This document shows positions 53,169 to 64,000 of a DNA stretch of 64,000 bases, in pieces; position 1 is the stretch's first letter, and each line of letters opens with the position of its first letter. A program made the position numbers and the translations under genes. The stretch comes from Peribacillus deserti (lineage in GTDB: Bacteria; Bacillota; Bacilli; Bacillales; DSM-1321), in NCBI RefSeq assembly GCF_016909175.1, contig NZ_JAFBFI010000001.1:1-64000 (forward strand), written 5' to 3'. The notes below the pieces were generated by a model. It was not told where the DNA came from. It did no database searches and saw nothing but the letters and a program-made list of their open reading frames with translations.

Positions 53169-54020
53169 ATGGGAATTCAAAAGGTAATGGTCATCGGTGC
53201 GGGACAGATGGGTTCTGGGATCGCCCAGGTCTGCGCGATGAGCGGATATTCTGTCATTTTGCATGATTTAAAAGAGGAGTTTGTAGAGCGGGGCATCAGC
53301 ACGATTAACAAGAACCTGAGCAGGCAGATAAATAAAGGAAAACTCACTCAGGAAAAGATGGAAGAGACGGTTCAAAGAATCCAGAAATCCTCGGACCTCC
53401 AAAATGCTAAAAACGTAGACTTAGTAATAGAAGCAGCCGTTGAGAATATGAAAATCAAGAAGGAGCTATTTGCTGAACTGGATAACATTTGTCCAGAAGA
53501 CACCATTTTAGCAACCAATACGTCATCACTTCCTATCACCGAAATCGCTGCGGCAACTAATAGGCCGGAAAAAGTGATTGGGATGCACTTTATGAACCCC
53601 GTGCCTGTTATGAAGCTGGTCGAAATCATCAGAGGGCTGGCTACAGCTGATGAGGTATATCAAACCGTTGAAGACATGGCGAAGGCGCTGAATAAAGTGC
53701 CAGTCGAAGTGAACGATTTCCCTGGCTTCGTATCCAACCGGATTCTCATGCCGATGATCAATGAAGCGATTTATACGCTGTATGAGGGAGTAGCATCAAA
53801 GGAAGCAATAGATGAAGTGATGAAGCTGGGAATGAACCACCCGATGGGACCGTTAACTCTTGCTGATTTCATTGGTCTGGATACATGTCTTTATATTATG
53901 GAAACACTCCACGAGGGCTTCGGAGATGACAAATACCGCCCATGTCCGCTTCTAAGAAAGTATGTCAAGGCAGGCTGGCTTGGCAGGAAGTCGGGCAGAG
54001 GCTTTTACAGCTACACGTAA
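53169..54020 (+). CDS. mmgB: 3-hydroxybutyryl-CoA dehydrogenase (MmgB-like)
   Basis: A 283-aa protein with NAD-binding [14 protein letters not shown] at the N-terminus, the catalytic His in [15 protein letters not shown] near residue 140, and the C-terminal dimer domain ([16 protein letters not shown]). It interconverts 3-hydroxybutyryl-CoA and acetoacetyl-CoA. ATG 53169 is chosen because GAGAGG lies about 10 nt before it; GTG 53160 is too close to the ribosome site. It lies 34 bp after the thiolase. Confidence 0.9.
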   Translation: MGIQKVMVIGAGQMGSGIAQVCAMSGYSVILHDLKEEFVERGISTINKNLSRQINKGKLTQEKMEETVQRIQKSSDLQNAKNVDLVIEAAVENMKIKKELFAELDNICPEDTILATNTSSLPITEIAAATNRPEKVIGMHFMNPVPVMKLVEIIRGLATADEVYQTVEDMAKALNKVPVEVNDFPGFVSNRILMPMINEAIYTLYEGVASKEAIDEVMKLGMNHPMGPLTLADFIGLDTCLYIMETLHEGFGDDKYRPCPLLRKYVKAGWLGRKSGRGFYSYT

Positions 54021-54135
54021 TGAAGAAGGCTCAGGCTGCAGGGTTCTTTCTAAATGATTTCCTAAGAATCACCTTAATGGGCTGAAAATAATAAATGTAA
54101 GTTTTAAAAAAGAACGAACTCCAGGAGGAGCCAGC

Positions 54136-55266
54136 ATGAATTTTCGTTTTACGGAAGAACAAGAAATGATGCGGAAGATGGTTCGTGATTTTGCGCAATC
54201 TGAAATTGTCCCGTTTGTAGAAAAGATGGAGCAGGGTCATTTTCCAAGAGATATTATTAAGAAAATGGGCGGGTTAGGGCTGATGGGAATTCCCATCCCT
54301 GAAAAATATAATGGATCCGAAATGGACTACATTTCTTATATTATCGCTGTAAATGAAATATCCAGGGTCAGTGCAACTATCGGCGTCATTCTGTCGGTTC
54401 ATACATCGGTCGGAACGAATCCTATTCTGTACTTTGGTACGGAAGAGCAAAAGAATAAATACATTCCAAAGCTTGCCACAGGAGAATATCTTGGAGCCTT
54501 TGCACTGACTGAACCTTCCGCAGGTTCAGATGCAGGCAGTTTAAAAACCAGGGCAGTAAGAGACAAGGACCACTATATCTTGAATGGCTCCAAGATTTTC
54601 ATTACGAATGGCGGAGAAGCAGATACGTATATTACCTTTGCTTCGACCAGTCCGGAAAAGGGTTCAAAGGGAATCACAGCTTTTATTATAGAAAAAGATA
54701 CTCCAGGACTTATCATCGGAAAAAACGAGCACAAAATGGGCCTTCACGGATCCCAGACTGTGTCGCTGACCTTTGAAGATATGCGGATTCCAGCAGAAAA
54801 TGTCTTAGGTGAAGAGGATCAGGGCATGAAGGTTGCATTGGCAAATCTGGAGGCTGGGCGCATCGGAATTGCCGCTCAGGCTCTCGGCATTGCAGAAGGG
54901 GCCTTTGCTCATGCAGTGAATTATGCCAAAGAGAGACATCAGTTCGGCAAGCCTATTGCCGCTCAGCAGGGAATAGCCTTTAAGCTTGCTGAAATGGCCA
55001 CCAATATCGAAGCATCAAGAATGCTGCTGTACCGGGCAGCCTTCCTAAGGTCTGAAGGCATACCATGCAAAAAAGAAGCATCGATGGCAAAGCTTACGGC
55101 ATCAAGGACGGCGATGGACACAGCAATAGAAGCAGTCCAGATTTTCGGCGGCTACGGTTATTCAGAGGAATATCCGGTAGAGCGGTATTTCCGGGATGCT
55201 AAAATAACAGAAATTTATGAGGGAACAAGTGAAATTCAGCGAATTGTCATCAGCAAGGAGCTATAA
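54136..55266 (+). CDS. Acyl-CoA dehydrogenase (first copy, MmgC-like)
   Basis: A 376-aa FAD enzyme. It has [17 protein letters not shown] near residue 125, [11 protein letters not shown] near 148, and the catalytic Glu in [16 protein letters not shown] near the C-terminus. The length and motifs fit short- or branched-chain acyl-CoA dehydrogenases. AGGAGGAG precedes the ATG. Electrons would go to ETF and then FadF. It lies 115 bp after mmgB and 29 bp before a second paralogue. Confidence 0.9.
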   Translation: MNFRFTEEQEMMRKMVRDFAQSEIVPFVEKMEQGHFPRDIIKKMGGLGLMGIPIPEKYNGSEMDYISYIIAVNEISRVSATIGVILSVHTSVGTNPILYFGTEEQKNKYIPKLATGEYLGAFALTEPSAGSDAGSLKTRAVRDKDHYILNGSKIFITNGGEADTYITFASTSPEKGSKGITAFIIEKDTPGLIIGKNEHKMGLHGSQTVSLTFEDMRIPAENVLGEEDQGMKVALANLEAGRIGIAAQALGIAEGAFAHAVNYAKERHQFGKPIAAQQGIAFKLAEMATNIEASRMLLYRAAFLRSEGIPCKKEASMAKLTASRTAMDTAIEAVQIFGGYGYSEEYPVERYFRDAKITEIYEGTSEIQRIVISKEL

Positions 55267-55295
55267 AACGACTAACTGAATGCTGGGGGATTATT

Positions 55296-56438
55296 ATGCA
55301 ATTTAAACTAACAGAAGAACATGAAATGATTAGAAAAATGGTCCGCGACTTTGCTAAGAATGAAGTAGCTCCCACTGCGGCTGAACGTGATGAAGAAGAG
55401 CGGTTTGACCGTGAAATTTTCGATAAGATGGCTGAGCTTGGACTGACAGGAATTCCTTGGCCTGAAGAATACGGCGGCATTGGCAGCGATTATCTGGCTT
55501 ATTGTATTGCGGTTGAAGAGCTTTCACGGGTATGCGCTTCGACAGGAGTAACACTTTCCGCTCACACATCCCTTGCTGGCTGGCCAATCTATAAATTCGG
55601 TTCAGAGGAACAAAAGCAGAAATACCTTCGTCCAATGGCAGAGGGTAAAAAGATCGGCGCTTACGGATTAACGGAGCCAGGATCAGGATCAGATGCAGGC
55701 GGAATGAGAACAACTGCAAAACTTGACGGTGATCACTATATCCTAAACGGCTCAAAGATCTTTATTACAAATGGAGGCATCGCTGATACGTATGTTGTAT
55801 TCGCTTTGACAGATCCAAGCTCCAGGCAGAAAGGAACAAGCGCCTTTATCGTAGAAAAAGACTTTGAAGGATTTAGTGTCGGTAAGAAGGAGAAGAAGCT
55901 TGGAATTCGATCATCGCCGACAACAGAAATCATTTTTGAAGACTGCAGAGTTCCAAAGGAAAACCTGCTTGGTCAAGAAGGCGAAGGCTTTAAGGTGGCC
56001 ATGATGACCCTTGACGGCGGCAGAAACGGAATAGCAGCACAGGCTGTAGGGATTGCTCAGGGAGCTTTAGACGCTTCAGTAGCCTATGCAAAAGAACGTC
56101 AGCAGTTTGGCAAGCCGATTGCGGCGCAGCAGGGTATTGGCTTTAAGCTTGCGGATATGGCAACACAGGTGGAGGCGGCCAGACTTTTAACCTACCAGGC
56201 AGCATGGCTGGAGTCTGAAGGCCTGCCATACGGCAAGGAATCGGCGATGTCTAAGCTGTTTGCCGGGGATGCAGCGATGAAAGTTACAACAGAAGCTGTA
56301 CAGGTATTTGGCGGTTATGGATATACAAAGGATTATCCGGTTGAACGATATATGCGGGATGCGAAAATTACACAAATCTATGAAGGTACACAAGAAATAC
56401 AAAAGCTGGTCATCTCAAGAATGATTACAAAAGAGTAA
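55296..56438 (+). CDS. acdA: Acyl-CoA dehydrogenase (second copy, AcdA-like)
   Basis: A 380-aa paralogue of the preceding gene, with [28 protein letters not shown] and the catalytic Glu in [16 protein letters not shown]. In B. subtilis acdA lies between fadF and rpoE, so this copy may be the true AcdA orthologue. Two paralogues side by side suggest different chain-length or branching preference. GGGGG lies 7 nt before the ATG. Confidence 0.88.
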   Translation: MQFKLTEEHEMIRKMVRDFAKNEVAPTAAERDEEERFDREIFDKMAELGLTGIPWPEEYGGIGSDYLAYCIAVEELSRVCASTGVTLSAHTSLAGWPIYKFGSEEQKQKYLRPMAEGKKIGAYGLTEPGSGSDAGGMRTTAKLDGDHYILNGSKIFITNGGIADTYVVFALTDPSSRQKGTSAFIVEKDFEGFSVGKKEKKLGIRSSPTTEIIFEDCRVPKENLLGQEGEGFKVAMMTLDGGRNGIAAQAVGIAQGALDASVAYAKERQQFGKPIAAQQGIGFKLADMATQVEAARLLTYQAAWLESEGLPYGKESAMSKLFAGDAAMKVTTEAVQVFGGYGYTKDYPVERYMRDAKITQIYEGTQEIQKLVISRMITKE

Positions 56439-56555
56439 GGGCAAGGGGAAGGATATTGTACCAATGTCTTTCCCTTTTCTAAGCTAAAAGGAAGTTCTTT
56501 TTAACAATCACGGAAACGGTATTCCTATGAAATAAGCAAAAAGGGCGGGGTAACC

Positions 56556-57260
56556 ATGAAAAGGGACGTTCACGCCACGGTTAAAGATGAGCGGCTCATT
56601 CTGAAAAGAAGAAACGAAATGATTAAAGGTGCCGTTACTCTGTTTAAGGAAAAAGGTTTTCACCGCACCACCACCAGGGAAATTGCAAAAGCTGCGGGGT
56701 TCAGCATCGGCACGCTCTATGAATATATAAGAACAAAGGAAGATATTCTCTATCTTGTCTGCGACCATATTTACGAGGAAGTCCGGGACCGGCTGCAGCA
56801 GGATCTTGATACAAGAAAAGGAAACCTGGAATCTCTGAGGTTAGGCATCTTTAATTTTTTCAAAGTAATGGATGATATGCAGGACGAGGTGCTGGTCATG
56901 TATCAGGAAGTCAAGTCGCTGACACGGGATGCCCTTCCATATGTATTAAAAAAAGAGATGGAAATGGTTGGGATGTTTGAGCGGATTATTCAGCTTTGCA
57001 CAGAAAATGGAGAGCTGGATCTGACAGAGCCAGAAATTAAGATGATTGCCCATAATATTTTTGTCCAGGGACAAATGTGGAGTTTTAGGAGATGGGCATT
57101 ACGAAAAATGTTCACTCTTGAGGAATATGTGGAGCACCAGACCAAGCTGCTTTTTCACGGATTGCTTACGAGCGAAATACAAGAGGGGAGAGAAAACAAT
57201 GACAGAAACCTATCAGCCAAAGCATCATATCCGGTTTGTGACAGCATCGAGTCTGTTTGA
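56556..57260 (+). CDS. TetR/AcrR-family regulator
   Basis: A 234-aa protein with an N-terminal helix-turn-helix ([41 protein letters not shown] is split over residues about 24-65). The C-terminal ligand domain resembles the FadR/PsrA-like group that senses acyl-CoAs. Its last about 20 codons overlap the start of icmF by 62 bp in another frame. It probably controls this acyl-CoA cluster; no clear operator is visible in its own 117-bp upstream gap. GGGCGGGG precedes the ATG. Confidence 0.85.
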   Translation: MKRDVHATVKDERLILKRRNEMIKGAVTLFKEKGFHRTTTREIAKAAGFSIGTLYEYIRTKEDILYLVCDHIYEEVRDRLQQDLDTRKGNLESLRLGIFNFFKVMDDMQDEVLVMYQEVKSLTRDALPYVLKKEMEMVGMFERIIQLCTENGELDLTEPEIKMIAHNIFVQGQMWSFRRWALRKMFTLEEYVEHQTKLLFHGLLTSEIQEGRENNDRNLSAKASYPVCDSIESV

Positions 57261-60200
57261 CGGACATGATGCCTCTATTAATATCATGAGGCGTATATTA
57301 CAGGGCAGCGGTGCAGAGGTCATTCATCTAGGACACAACCGGTCCGTTGAAGAAGTTGTAAATGCGGCAATCCAGGAGGATGTTCAGGGAATTGCTATAT
57401 CTTCTTATCAGGGCGGACATGTGGAGTATTTTAAATATATGTACGATTTACTAAAGGAAAAAAATGCTTCTCACATCCGCATTTATGGCGGCGGAGGCGG
57501 AGTAATTATTCCAAAGGAGATTAAGGAACTGCATGATTACGGAATTGCCTGGATCTTTTCGCCTGAAGACGGCAGGAAGTACGGCCTTCAGGGAATGATT
57601 GATATGATGATCAAGGAATGTGATTTTGCGACCGCATCCTCAGATCTGCTTGAAAAGATGGAATTGCTGAAAGAAGGCGACCATCGAACGATTGCACAGC
57701 TTATCACCCTTGCAGAAAATAGAGTGGGAATCCAGGATGAGGTGGCTGCTGCTGCAGAAAAAATCCTTGATGAGGTCAAGCAGCATGAACAAAATATCCC
57801 GATTGTCGGGATTACGGGGACTGGAGGAGCAGGAAAAAGCTCTCTGACAGATGAGCTGATCAGACGCTTTCTGAATGAAATTCCAGAGAAAAAAATTGCT
57901 ATTTTATCCATAGACCCGACGAAGAGGAAAACAGGCGGCGCATTACTTGGCGACCGTATCAGGATGAATTCTATTTTTAATCCGAGAGTGTATATGAGAA
58001 GTCTTGCTACAAGAGACTCTGGTAGTGAAATTTCTCTTGCTCTTAAAGATGCGCTTGCCGTTGTTAAAGCTGGCGGTTTCGATTTAATCATTGTCGAAAC
58101 AAGCGGGATCGGACAGGGTGATGCAAGTATTACAGAGGTAACGGATCTCTCGATGTATGTAATGACAAGCGAATTTGGAGCCCCTTCTCAGCTAGAAAAG
58201 ATCGACATGATCGATTTTGCCGACCTGATTGTGATTAATAAGTTTGAGCGTAAAGGGTCAGAGGATGCTAAGCGCCAGGTGCAGAAGCAGTTTCAGCGCA
58301 GCCGGATGCTTTTTGACCAGGATATCGACCAGATGCCTGTATATGGGACGATCGCGAGCCAGTTTAATGATGTGGGAACAAATGCGTTATTCGCAGCGCT
58401 TGTTGAAAAAATCAATGAAAAAGCTGGAAAAAACTGGGTGACTCGTTTTTCAAAAGAAGCAGATGTGAAAAAGCAAAACATCATTATCCCAAATGACCGT
58501 CGTTATTATTTGCGGGAAATAACAGAGACAGTAAGAAACTATCACTCCAAGGCAGAAGAGCAAGTAAACATTGCCCGGCGTCTGTTCCAGCTGGAGGGTG
58601 CAATTTCAGCTGTAAAAGAGAAGGAATTGAATGGGGAAGTTCTCTCTTCTCTTGAAGCATTAAGAGAAGAAACACTTACCAAACTGACCGAAGAATCAAA
58701 AAGGATTATCTTCGGCTGGGATGAATTTAGAAGCAAATATGCTGGGGATCAATTCGTCAGCAAAGTCCGGGACAAGGAAATTGTGACAGAGCTTAAGGTT
58801 AAGTCGCTATCTGGCCTTCTAATCCCTAAAGTCTCCCTTCCGAAGTATGTGGATTATGGAGAAATTCTGAAATGGGTGTATAAAGAGAATGCGCCGGGCT
58901 TCTTCCCTTATACAGCAGGAGTGTTCCCGTTCAAAAGAGAAGGGGAAGATCCGAAACGTCAGTTTGCCGGCGAAGGAACCCCTGAAAGGACGAACCGCCG
59001 ATTCCACTATTTATCCAAGGATGATAAGGCTAAGCGCTTGAGTACAGCTTTCGATTCCGTAACGTTATATGGAGAAGATCCGGATCACCGGCCGGACATT
59101 TACGGCAAGGTTGGAGAAAGCGGAGTAAGCATTTGTACACTCGAAGATATGAAAAAGCTTTATGACGGCTTTGATCTATGCCATCCATCTACTTCGGTAT
59201 CGATGACCATCAATGGTCCTGCACCGATCATTCTGGCTATGTACCTAAACACGGCCATCGAACAGCAGACAGCTAAAAAAGAAGAAGAGTTGGGAAGAAG
59301 GCTCACTCAGGAGGAATATGAGCAAGTGAAGGCATTTACCTTCCAGTCTGTCAGAGGAACCGTGCAAGCCGATATTTTAAAAGAAGATCAGGGACAGAAC
59401 ACATGCATTTTCTCTACTGAATTTGCGCTTCGTTTGATGGGGGATATTCAGGAATTTTTTATAGAGAAAAAAGTAAGAAACTATTATTCTGTATCGATTT
59501 CGGGCTATCATATCGCCGAAGCAGGCGCTAACCCGATTTCACAGCTGGCCTTTACGCTGGCGAATGGTTTTACGTATGTAGAGTACTATTTAAGCAGAGG
59601 CATGAATATTAATGATTTTGCACCAAATCTGTCGTTTTTCTTTTCCAATGGCTTAGATCCTGAGTATACGGTACTCGGCAGGGTGGCTAGAAGAATATGG
59701 GCCGCCGTTATGAGAGATAAGTACGGTGCAAATGAACGGAGCCAGAAATTGAAATATCATATTCAAACCTCCGGACGTTCTCTGCATGCTCAGGAAATCG
59801 ACTTTAATGATATCAGGACTACATTGCAGGCGTTAATGGCTCTTCAGGATAATTGCAACTCACTTCATACGAATGCCTATGATGAGGCCATTACAACTCC
59901 AACGGAAGATTCAGTCCGCAGGGCCATGGCCATCCAAATGATTATTACAAAGGAACTGGGCCTTGCAAAAAATGAAAATCCGCTTCAAGGTTCTTTTATA
60001 ATAGAAGAATTAACGGATTTGGTGGAGGATGCTGTCCTTCAGGAATTTGAACGCCTCAATGATCGGGGAGGAGTTCTCGGCGCAATGGAAACGCAGTATC
60101 AGCGTGGAAAAATCCAGGATGAGTCCATGTATTACGAAATGAAAAAACATTCAGGGGAACTGCCGATCATCGGGGTAAATACGTACCTGAATCCTAATCC

Positions 60201-60459
60201 TCCTTCAGAAGAGGAATTGGACAGTATGGAGCTTGCGAGAGCCTCCAAAGAAGAAAAAGAACAGCAGATCCGTAATCTGATTAAATTTCAGGAGCTTCAT
60301 AAATCAGAGCTTAATGAGGGGCTCGAACGGCTGCAAAATGCTGCTTATAGCGGCGGCAATATCTTTGCTGAATTAATGGAAACCGTGAAAACAGCAAGTC
60401 TTGGACAGATTACGAAAGCCCTTTATGAGGTTGGCGGGCAGTATAGAAGAAATATGTAA
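57199..60459 (+). CDS. icmF: Fused isobutyryl-CoA mutase IcmF (B12-dependent)
   Basis: A 1086-aa protein with three parts: the B12-binding domain (residues 1 to about 135, with the base-off His near residue 22 in [10 protein letters not shown] and a later IYGGGGGV loop); the MeaI-type GTPase chaperone (P-loop GTGGAGKSS near residue 206, Mg motif [10 protein letters not shown]); and the TIM-barrel mutase domain (about 560-1086). IcmF interconverts isobutyryl- and n-butyryl-CoA, and some members act on isovaleryl- or pivalyl-CoA. ATG 57199 follows AGAGGGGAG; the frame upstream belongs to the TetR gene. The length is typical (about 1090 aa). Confidence 0.94.
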   Translation: MTETYQPKHHIRFVTASSLFDGHDASINIMRRILQGSGAEVIHLGHNRSVEEVVNAAIQEDVQGIAISSYQGGHVEYFKYMYDLLKEKNASHIRIYGGGGGVIIPKEIKELHDYGIAWIFSPEDGRKYGLQGMIDMMIKECDFATASSDLLEKMELLKEGDHRTIAQLITLAENRVGIQDEVAAAAEKILDEVKQHEQNIPIVGITGTGGAGKSSLTDELIRRFLNEIPEKKIAILSIDPTKRKTGGALLGDRIRMNSIFNPRVYMRSLATRDSGSEISLALKDALAVVKAGGFDLIIVETSGIGQGDASITEVTDLSMYVMTSEFGAPSQLEKIDMIDFADLIVINKFERKGSEDAKRQVQKQFQRSRMLFDQDIDQMPVYGTIASQFNDVGTNALFAALVEKINEKAGKNWVTRFSKEADVKKQNIIIPNDRRYYLREITETVRNYHSKAEEQVNIARRLFQLEGAISAVKEKELNGEVLSSLEALREETLTKLTEESKRIIFGWDEFRSKYAGDQFVSKVRDKEIVTELKVKSLSGLLIPKVSLPKYVDYGEILKWVYKENAPGFFPYTAGVFPFKREGEDPKRQFAGEGTPERTNRRFHYLSKDDKAKRLSTAFDSVTLYGEDPDHRPDIYGKVGESGVSICTLEDMKKLYDGFDLCHPSTSVSMTINGPAPIILAMYLNTAIEQQTAKKEEELGRRLTQEEYEQVKAFTFQSVRGTVQADILKEDQGQNTCIFSTEFALRLMGDIQEFFIEKKVRNYYSVSISGYHIAEAGANPISQLAFTLANGFTYVEYYLSRGMNINDFAPNLSFFFSNGLDPEYTVLGRVARRIWAAVMRDKYGANERSQKLKYHIQTSGRSLHAQEIDFNDIRTTLQALMALQDNCNSLHTNAYDEAITTPTEDSVRRAMAIQMIITKELGLAKNENPLQGSFIIEELTDLVEDAVLQEFERLNDRGGVLGAMETQYQRGKIQDESMYYEMKKHSGELPIIGVNTYLNPNPPSEEELDSMELARASKEEKEQQIRNLIKFQELHKSELNEGLERLQNAAYSGGNIFAELMETVKTASLGQITKALYEVGGQYRRNM

Positions 60460-60506
60460 CTAAAACCAGGCTGCACCAGGTACTATCAAATGGGGCCCTG
60501 CTTAGG

Positions 60507-60545
60507 ATACCCCCTGCCAAGGCTGATTTGGCAGGGGGTATTTTA
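60507..60545 (+). terminator. Terminator of icmF
   Basis: ATACCCCCTGCCAA and TTGGCAGGGGGTAT form a 14-bp perfect stem, followed by TTTT. Confidence 0.92.
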
Positions 60546-60617
60546 GGTAAAAACGGTCTGACCTTCATAAAATTTGGGTATTATGGGAAAGAGGAGAAAT
60601 AAAAGGCAGGTGGTATA

Positions 60618-60833
60618 ATGCATGTGAAAAAGATGATGCAGGCGTTTATAATTTGTATGATTGCTGCTTTTACCATATTCTTATATCAGAAGCAGCTTGG
60701 AGCGGTCCCTTTTCTTTTGCTCTCTTACTACTGTTTTTACAATGCATACAGGCAAAAGAAAGGAAGTAAGAAGAGAATACTTCAAAGGGATTACAAACTT
60801 GAAAAACACAGAGAATCTATAAGATTGAACTAG
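60618..60833 (+). CDS. Small membrane protein of unknown function
   Basis: A 71-aa protein with two predicted membrane helices (residues about 8-22 and 27-45) and a strongly basic C-terminus (RQKKGSKKRILQRDYKLEKHRE). AGGTGG precedes ATG 60618. I do not recognise the family. It stands alone between the icmF terminator and rpoE. Its composition and ribosome site make it a likely real gene. Confidence 0.55.
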   Translation: MHVKKMMQAFIICMIAAFTIFLYQKQLGAVPFLLLSYYCFYNAYRQKKGSKKRILQRDYKLEKHRESIRLN

Positions 60834-61103
60834 CATAAACTCAAGGATATTGTTTATAATGTTATATATGTCTAGCAATATCGCTTCACAAACTAACATT
60901 TTACCTGATAGGAACGTATTTTAGTTTATAATCCTCGAGGATCAGAGAAAACTGACGGCCGTACTTTAATCTTGTGCGGGGTTTAGTGTAAACCGTTTTT
61001 CTAATCATAGCCATAGAGCTAATGCAGCATACATATAAAGTTCTGTCCTATCCTGAGGCAGAAATATTGATGGTGCCCCATTATAGAAAGGAAGTGCAGA
61101 GGG

Positions 61104-61685
61104 TTGAGTTTAAGCCAATACTCTAAAGAAGAATTACAAGAAATGTCCCTGCTAGAGCTTGCTTATGAATACTTGGCAAGTCAAAAACAGGCAGTTCCAT
61201 TTACCGAAATGGTGCAGGAGATCAGCCGCCTTCAAGGATTATCTAAAGAAGAATTGAACAGTAAATTATCCCAATTTTACACAGACTTAAATGTGGATGG
61301 CAGGTTTACATCAATTGGTGAAAACCGATGGGGCTTAAAAGCCTGGTATCCTGTAGACCAAATTGAAGACGAGGTTCTTCCAGCTGCCAAACCGAAGAAG
61401 AAAAAAGCGAAAAAAGCAGATGAAGAATTGGAAGACTTTGATGAAATTGAAGAAGAAGATTTGGATTATGATGATCTGGATGACTTTGAAGAAGAAGAAG
61501 AGGATCTTGTTGAGGAAGATGATGATCTTCTGGATGACGATGATGATGATGATGATGATGCCGAGGAAGAAGATCTTGAGGAAGCTCTTGAGGAAGGCGG
61601 CTTCATAATCGATGAGGAAGAGACTGATCTTGACGAGGAAGAAGACGAGGACCTCGATGATGAAGATGAAGAGGATAAGCTTTAA
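61104..61685 (+). CDS. rpoE: RNA polymerase delta subunit
   Basis: A 193-aa protein. Residues 1 to about 90 form the HARE-HTH domain (LSQYSKEELQEMSLLELAYEYL, then LSQFYTDLNVDGRF and WGLKAWYPVDQ). After a Lys-rich joint (KPKKKKAKK) the tail is almost wholly Asp/Glu. Delta displaces RNA from polymerase and speeds recycling. The start is TTG 61104; AAAGGAAG lies 10 nt before it. The tail is coded by GAT/GAA-rich repeats. Confidence 0.95.
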   Translation: MSLSQYSKEELQEMSLLELAYEYLASQKQAVPFTEMVQEISRLQGLSKEELNSKLSQFYTDLNVDGRFTSIGENRWGLKAWYPVDQIEDEVLPAAKPKKKKAKKADEELEDFDEIEEEDLDYDDLDDFEEEEEDLVEEDDDLLDDDDDDDDDAEEEDLEEALEEGGFIIDEEETDLDEEEDEDLDDEDEEDKL

Positions 61686-61699
61686 TTTCTAATTAGAAC

Positions 61700-61742
61700 T
61701 TGACTTTTTATATCGATATTTGTAGAATCATTTTTGGGCTCC
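61700..61742 (+). promoter_or_regulatory. pyrG promoter with GGGCTCC start
   Basis: TTGACT (61700-61705), 17 bp, TAGAAT (61723-61728), then 7 nt to GGGCTCC at 61736. In B. subtilis pyrG transcripts start GGGCTC, and when CTP is low polymerase stutters and adds extra G residues. The same start sequence at the right distance from the -10 is present here. Confidence 0.85.
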
Positions 61743-61772
61743 TTAAAAAAAGGGCACAAGAAATGACGATAC

Positions 61773-61810
61773 CGCTCCCTTACATTTGTAAGCGGAGCGT
61801 TTTTATTTTT
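61773..61810 (+). terminator. pyrG CTP attenuator
   Basis: CGCTCC-CTTAC and GTAAG-c-GGAGCG form a stem (loop ATTT) followed by TTTTTATTTTT. Its 5' strand contains the pyrimidine tract CTCCCTT, which a poly-G 5' end made at low CTP could pair with, preventing termination. It starts about 38 nt after the transcript start. About 350 nt without a recognisable element follow before pyrG (61811-62158), a long leader. Confidence 0.8.
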
Positions 61811-62137
61811 CCGGGATGATTGTTCGTTTCAAAAGATTTTAAACCAGTCAATCTTTATAGAAAAATCATCCTATACATTAGTCGGCAGGACTCGGAAGAA
61901 ACTAGGTTTTTCTAAAAAAATCATAAGTTTTCTGGTTTGTGGCAAACTTTTTCATAGAATGTTTTTTATGTGGGCCAACCTTAGCTGGTAATAATAGAAG
62001 CATTAAATACAGAAGCTGAATTTCTTATAAGTCCGTTCAGGATTTCTCTCATATGGAAACTGGTATTATTCATTTTATTCTTGGAAGTATCCTTTTTTCG
62101 CGGAAGTAAGAGGTTTAAAGTTGATGTGTCAGATTGA

Positions 62138-63766
<1,629 letters not shown>

Positions 63767-63770
63767 AAGC

Positions 63771-63886
63771 GAAAGCGCCTTGGTCAGCCCCGAAAAGCAT
63801 AAGACGAGCAGGCCGTGAGAAGCGGTTTTCCTTTCCATGGACTGATCGGCTTATGGGCCTCGAGGGGCTAGTAGGCGCTGTAGCTG
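63771..63886 (+). repeat. Hairpin repeat, copy R8 (short type)
   Basis: The closing stem is AGCCCC (63786-63791) with GGGGCT (63864-63869), extended by AGCGCCT (63774-63780) with AGGCGCT (63873-63879). It begins 4 bp after the pyrG stop, so it lies in the pyrG 3' untranslated RNA, ahead of the terminator. Confidence 0.9.
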
Positions 63887-63896
63887 GATACCAAAC

Positions 63897-63930
63897 GAAA
63901 AAAGCTGAACCGCCTGGTTCAGCTTTTTTT
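63897..63930. terminator. Bidirectional terminator after pyrG
   Basis: AAGCTGAACC and GGTTCAGCTT pair with a 4-nt loop, with A and T runs outside. It serves pyrG and the convergent gene at the right edge. Confidence 0.9.
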
Positions 63931-63936
63931 ATTTCC

Positions 63937-64000
63937 CTATTCTTCGTTATACTCTTTGATAATTTCTTCGATGTTAAATTTTAGTCCGTGGTAGGCAAAT
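63937..64000 (-). CDS. C-terminal end of a gene running off the window (possibly DUF2529, YwjG)
   Basis: On the minus strand the frame enters at 63999 and reads FAYHGLKFNIEEIIKEYNEE, then TAG at 63939-63937. Only 20 residues are seen, too few for family recognition. In B. subtilis ywjG neighbours pyrG, so that is the best guess by position. Confidence 0.5.
   Translation of the reverse strand, partial: FAYHGLKFNIEEIIKEYNEE

Noticed and set aside
61363-61608. 81-codon Lys/Met-rich frame inside rpoE
   Set aside because: It is a shifted reading of the Asp/Glu-rich tail of rpoE (GAT/GAA repeats) and not a separate gene.
61773-61810. Simple rpoE terminator
   Set aside because: The hairpin lies downstream of a strong promoter with the GGGCTCC start typical of pyrG and carries a CTCCCTT tract, so it is better read as the pyrG attenuator, although it can also end rpoE transcripts.

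Overview
The window is chromosomal DNA from a spore-forming, moderately low-G+C member of the Bacillaceae. The evidence is gene content (lia envelope-stress operon, gerQ, rsfA, pbpG, bacillithiol gene bshB2, RNA polymerase delta subunit) and a gene order from about 26.6 kb to the right end that follows the B. subtilis ung - ywdI - ywdK - gerQ, hemQ - pta - lipL - rsfA - ywfO - ywgA - ywhB/C/D - pbpG - speE - speB, ywiB - argS, ywjD/E/F ... rpoE - pyrG order. I cannot name the species; the intergenic repeats point away from B. subtilis itself, toward something like the Cytobacillus/Mesobacillus/Rossellomorea group.

Layout. 0-0.7 kb: edge of an IS3-type element and a hairpin repeat. 0.7-2.4 kb: FAD/Rieske oxidoreductase. 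2.9-6.4 kb: lia-type cell-envelope stress operon (membrane protein, PspA-like LiaH, LiaF, LiaS, LiaR) with a terminator after liaH. 7.2-15.8 kb: housekeeping and repair genes (ABC-F ATPase, topoisomerase III, YbaK deacylase, DinB-like protein, AlkD-like glycosylase, HAD phosphatase, secreted sugar dehydrogenase). 15.9-22.4 kb: cofactor genes: lipM-lipA behind an apparently orphan TPP riboswitch, bshB2-yojF, pdxK, and moaE-moaD-moeB. 22.9-29.3 kb: aminopeptidase, cation/proton antiporter behind an unclassified attenuator-like leader, stress protein with a sigma-B-type promoter, ung, a potassium channel, small Ywd proteins. 29.3-44.2 kb: gerQ, hemQ, pta, lipL, rsfA, ywfO, a ywgA pseudogene with one internal stop, ywhB/C/D, pbpG, speE, speB. 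44.4-51.2 kb: ywiB-argS, uvsE, clsB, fadF. 51.9-60.5 kb: a branched-chain/fatty acyl-CoA cluster (thiolase, hydroxyacyl-CoA dehydrogenase, two acyl-CoA dehydrogenases, TetR regulator, fused B12-dependent mutase IcmF) lying between fadF and rpoE, where B. subtilis has only acdA. 61.1-63.8 kb: rpoE and pyrG, the latter with a near-textbook CTP-sensing start site and attenuator.

How the genes fit together. LipM, LipL and LipA make and move lipoyl groups for the dehydrogenase complexes, and the TPP switch upstream of lipM would link lipoate supply to the second cofactor of the same complexes if it really controls these genes. FadF, the acyl-CoA dehydrogenases, MmgA/MmgB-type enzymes and IcmF together degrade fatty and branched acyl-CoAs; FadR-like and CcpA-like sites precede parts of the cluster. 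SpeB and SpeE are polyamine enzymes.

The most unusual content is in the gaps. (i) A dispersed hairpin repeat family, seven full or nearly full copies plus one half copy, has a closing stem that changes sequence between copies while staying paired. (ii) Several intergenic arrays are built on a short word repeated every 20-21 bp, which is two helical turns, with a different word at each locus. (iii) There is a 212-bp palindromic, MITE-like element, a one-mismatch parS site, an orphan TPP riboswitch and an unclassified leader with competing hairpins. No rRNA, tRNA, CRISPR array or prophage was seen.
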